Below are positions 63,506-64,000 of a DNA stretch of 64,000 bases, in pieces. The notes beneath the pieces were generated by a model that saw only the letters and a list, made by a program, of their open reading frames with translations, searched no databases and was not told the DNA's origin. Source of the DNA: Methanolobus halotolerans (GTDB lineage Archaea; Halobacteriota; Methanosarcinia; Methanosarcinales; Methanosarcinaceae). Made by a program: the position numbers and the translations under genes. The DNA is taken from contig NZ_PGGK01000005.1 of the NCBI RefSeq assembly GCF_004745425.1, forward strand, positions 62,001 to 126,000. Direction: 5' to 3'. Position 1 is the stretch's first letter. Every line of letters starts with the position of its first letter.

Positions 63506-64000
63506 ATGGAAGACACAAGAAATACTTACGAGTTCTTTTTATCAGAACTATCCCTAAATGAGAATTCAGAAGTTGGTTACCTTATTGAATTAATGAGAGC
63601 CATAAACCACATAAAAGAAATAAATAGACTATCGATGTTGTTATCAACTCCTGATTCATTAGATGAAGATGAAGCCGATTATTTTGATATTATGGTTGAT
63701 TCAACAAGAACATTTGTGTTTAATCTGACTGCTGCACAATTGAGAGAAGCACTAAAGCTTTTCCATAGTTTCACAAAAACATCCATGTACACCGATTTTC
63801 GAAAGAATGCAACTACTGAGCAAGTAAAAGTCATCTCTAGTTTGGAAGAATATGTCAATGAGTTCACTCATAAAAGAGGATTGCTGTATGAAACCCTTAA
63901 ACCTCTCAGGGACAAGGTGTTTCATTATGATGCAAAAGCGGCTTCAGAATGGGGGTTACAAAAGATGGAAGAAGAAAAAGATGAAAAACCGCCATATTAC
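63506..64000 (+). CDS. Hypothetical protein, partial at window end
   Basis: The frame opens with ATG 63506 (MEDTRNTYEFFLSELSLNEN) and is still open after 165 residues at the window edge. It is helical and acidic with two coiled-coil-like stretches, for example SLEEYVNEFTHKRGLLYETL. No family is recognised. There is no ribosome site close to the ATG. Confidence 0.6.
   Translation, partial: MEDTRNTYEFFLSELSLNENSEVGYLIELMRAINHIKEINRLSMLLSTPDSLDEDEADYFDIMVDSTRTFVFNLTAAQLREALKLFHSFTKTSMYTDFRKNATTEQVKVISSLEEYVNEFTHKRGLLYETLKPLRDKVFHYDAKAASEWGLQKMEEEKDEKPPYY

Overview
The window comes from a methylotrophic-type methanogenic archaeon, most likely Methanosarcinaceae (Methanolobus-like). The main reasons are a methanogenesis-marker-8 gene, an archaeal diphthine synthase, HerA/UPF0212/DUF357 housekeeping genes, archaeal 5S rRNA and tRNAs, surface proteins with GLUG/PKD repeats and a C-terminal membrane anchor, and many winged-helix regulators of the FilR1/DUF1724 (Msr-like) family known from Methanosarcinales. 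TATA boxes 20-30 bases before start codons suggest that several genes have leaderless transcripts. No species call is possible from sequence reading alone.

Region 1 (1-32 kb) is mostly chromosomal. It holds a Lon-type protease end, an IS630 transposase remnant, a PaaI-like thioesterase, a DUF421 membrane protein, marker protein 8, phenylacetate-CoA ligase, a secreted zinc peptidase and two PAS histidine kinases (one split by a frameshift). A GNAT acetyltransferase, one FilR1-type regulator, a FemAB-like/deacetylase pair and a LysE exporter follow. Then come a lone 5S rRNA, a 1160-residue GLUG/PKD surface protein, tRNA-Met/Ile2(CAT) and tRNA-Asn, AmrS, a pilin-TadC-TadA operon, and the minus-strand run dphB-HerA-DUF357-UPF0212-PfkB kinase.

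Region 2 (32-43.5 kb) is AT-richer and looks like integrated mobile DNA. It carries two tyrosine recombinases of different types, a second giant GLUG protein, and a helicase/primase-like replication protein in an operon with a ribbon-helix-helix-like protein. It also holds a candidate small RNA.

Region 3 (43.8-53.9 kb) is the most unusual part. Eight FilR1-family regulator paralogs lie within 10 kb: five full-length plus-strand genes, one full-length minus-strand gene, one cut down to its DNA-binding half, and one split by a frameshift. A ninth paralog is at 12.3-13.1 kb. Between them lie tiny zinc-ribbon genes with a shared leader, two copies of a new small-protein family, and several copies of a structured intergenic element. 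Its hairpins keep their loops while their stems change on both sides, as expected for a structured RNA. A second shared signal, the inverted repeat TTAACNNNGTTAW, stands before two regulators, two paralogous acetyltransferases 45 kb apart and the FemAB-like gene. Together these suggest one regulatory network, probably built by local duplication; its target and signal are not visible here.

Region 4 (53.9-64 kb) is accessory. It holds a winged-helix-like element protein, the second GNAT, a DNase I-like lipoprotein, membrane proteins of unknown function, a frameshifted HEPN-like TIGR02391 gene beside another decayed gene, and a membrane-anchored PD-(D/E)XK-like nuclease. An HhH-GPD-like protein, a tRNA-like remnant and a gene running off the window end complete it.
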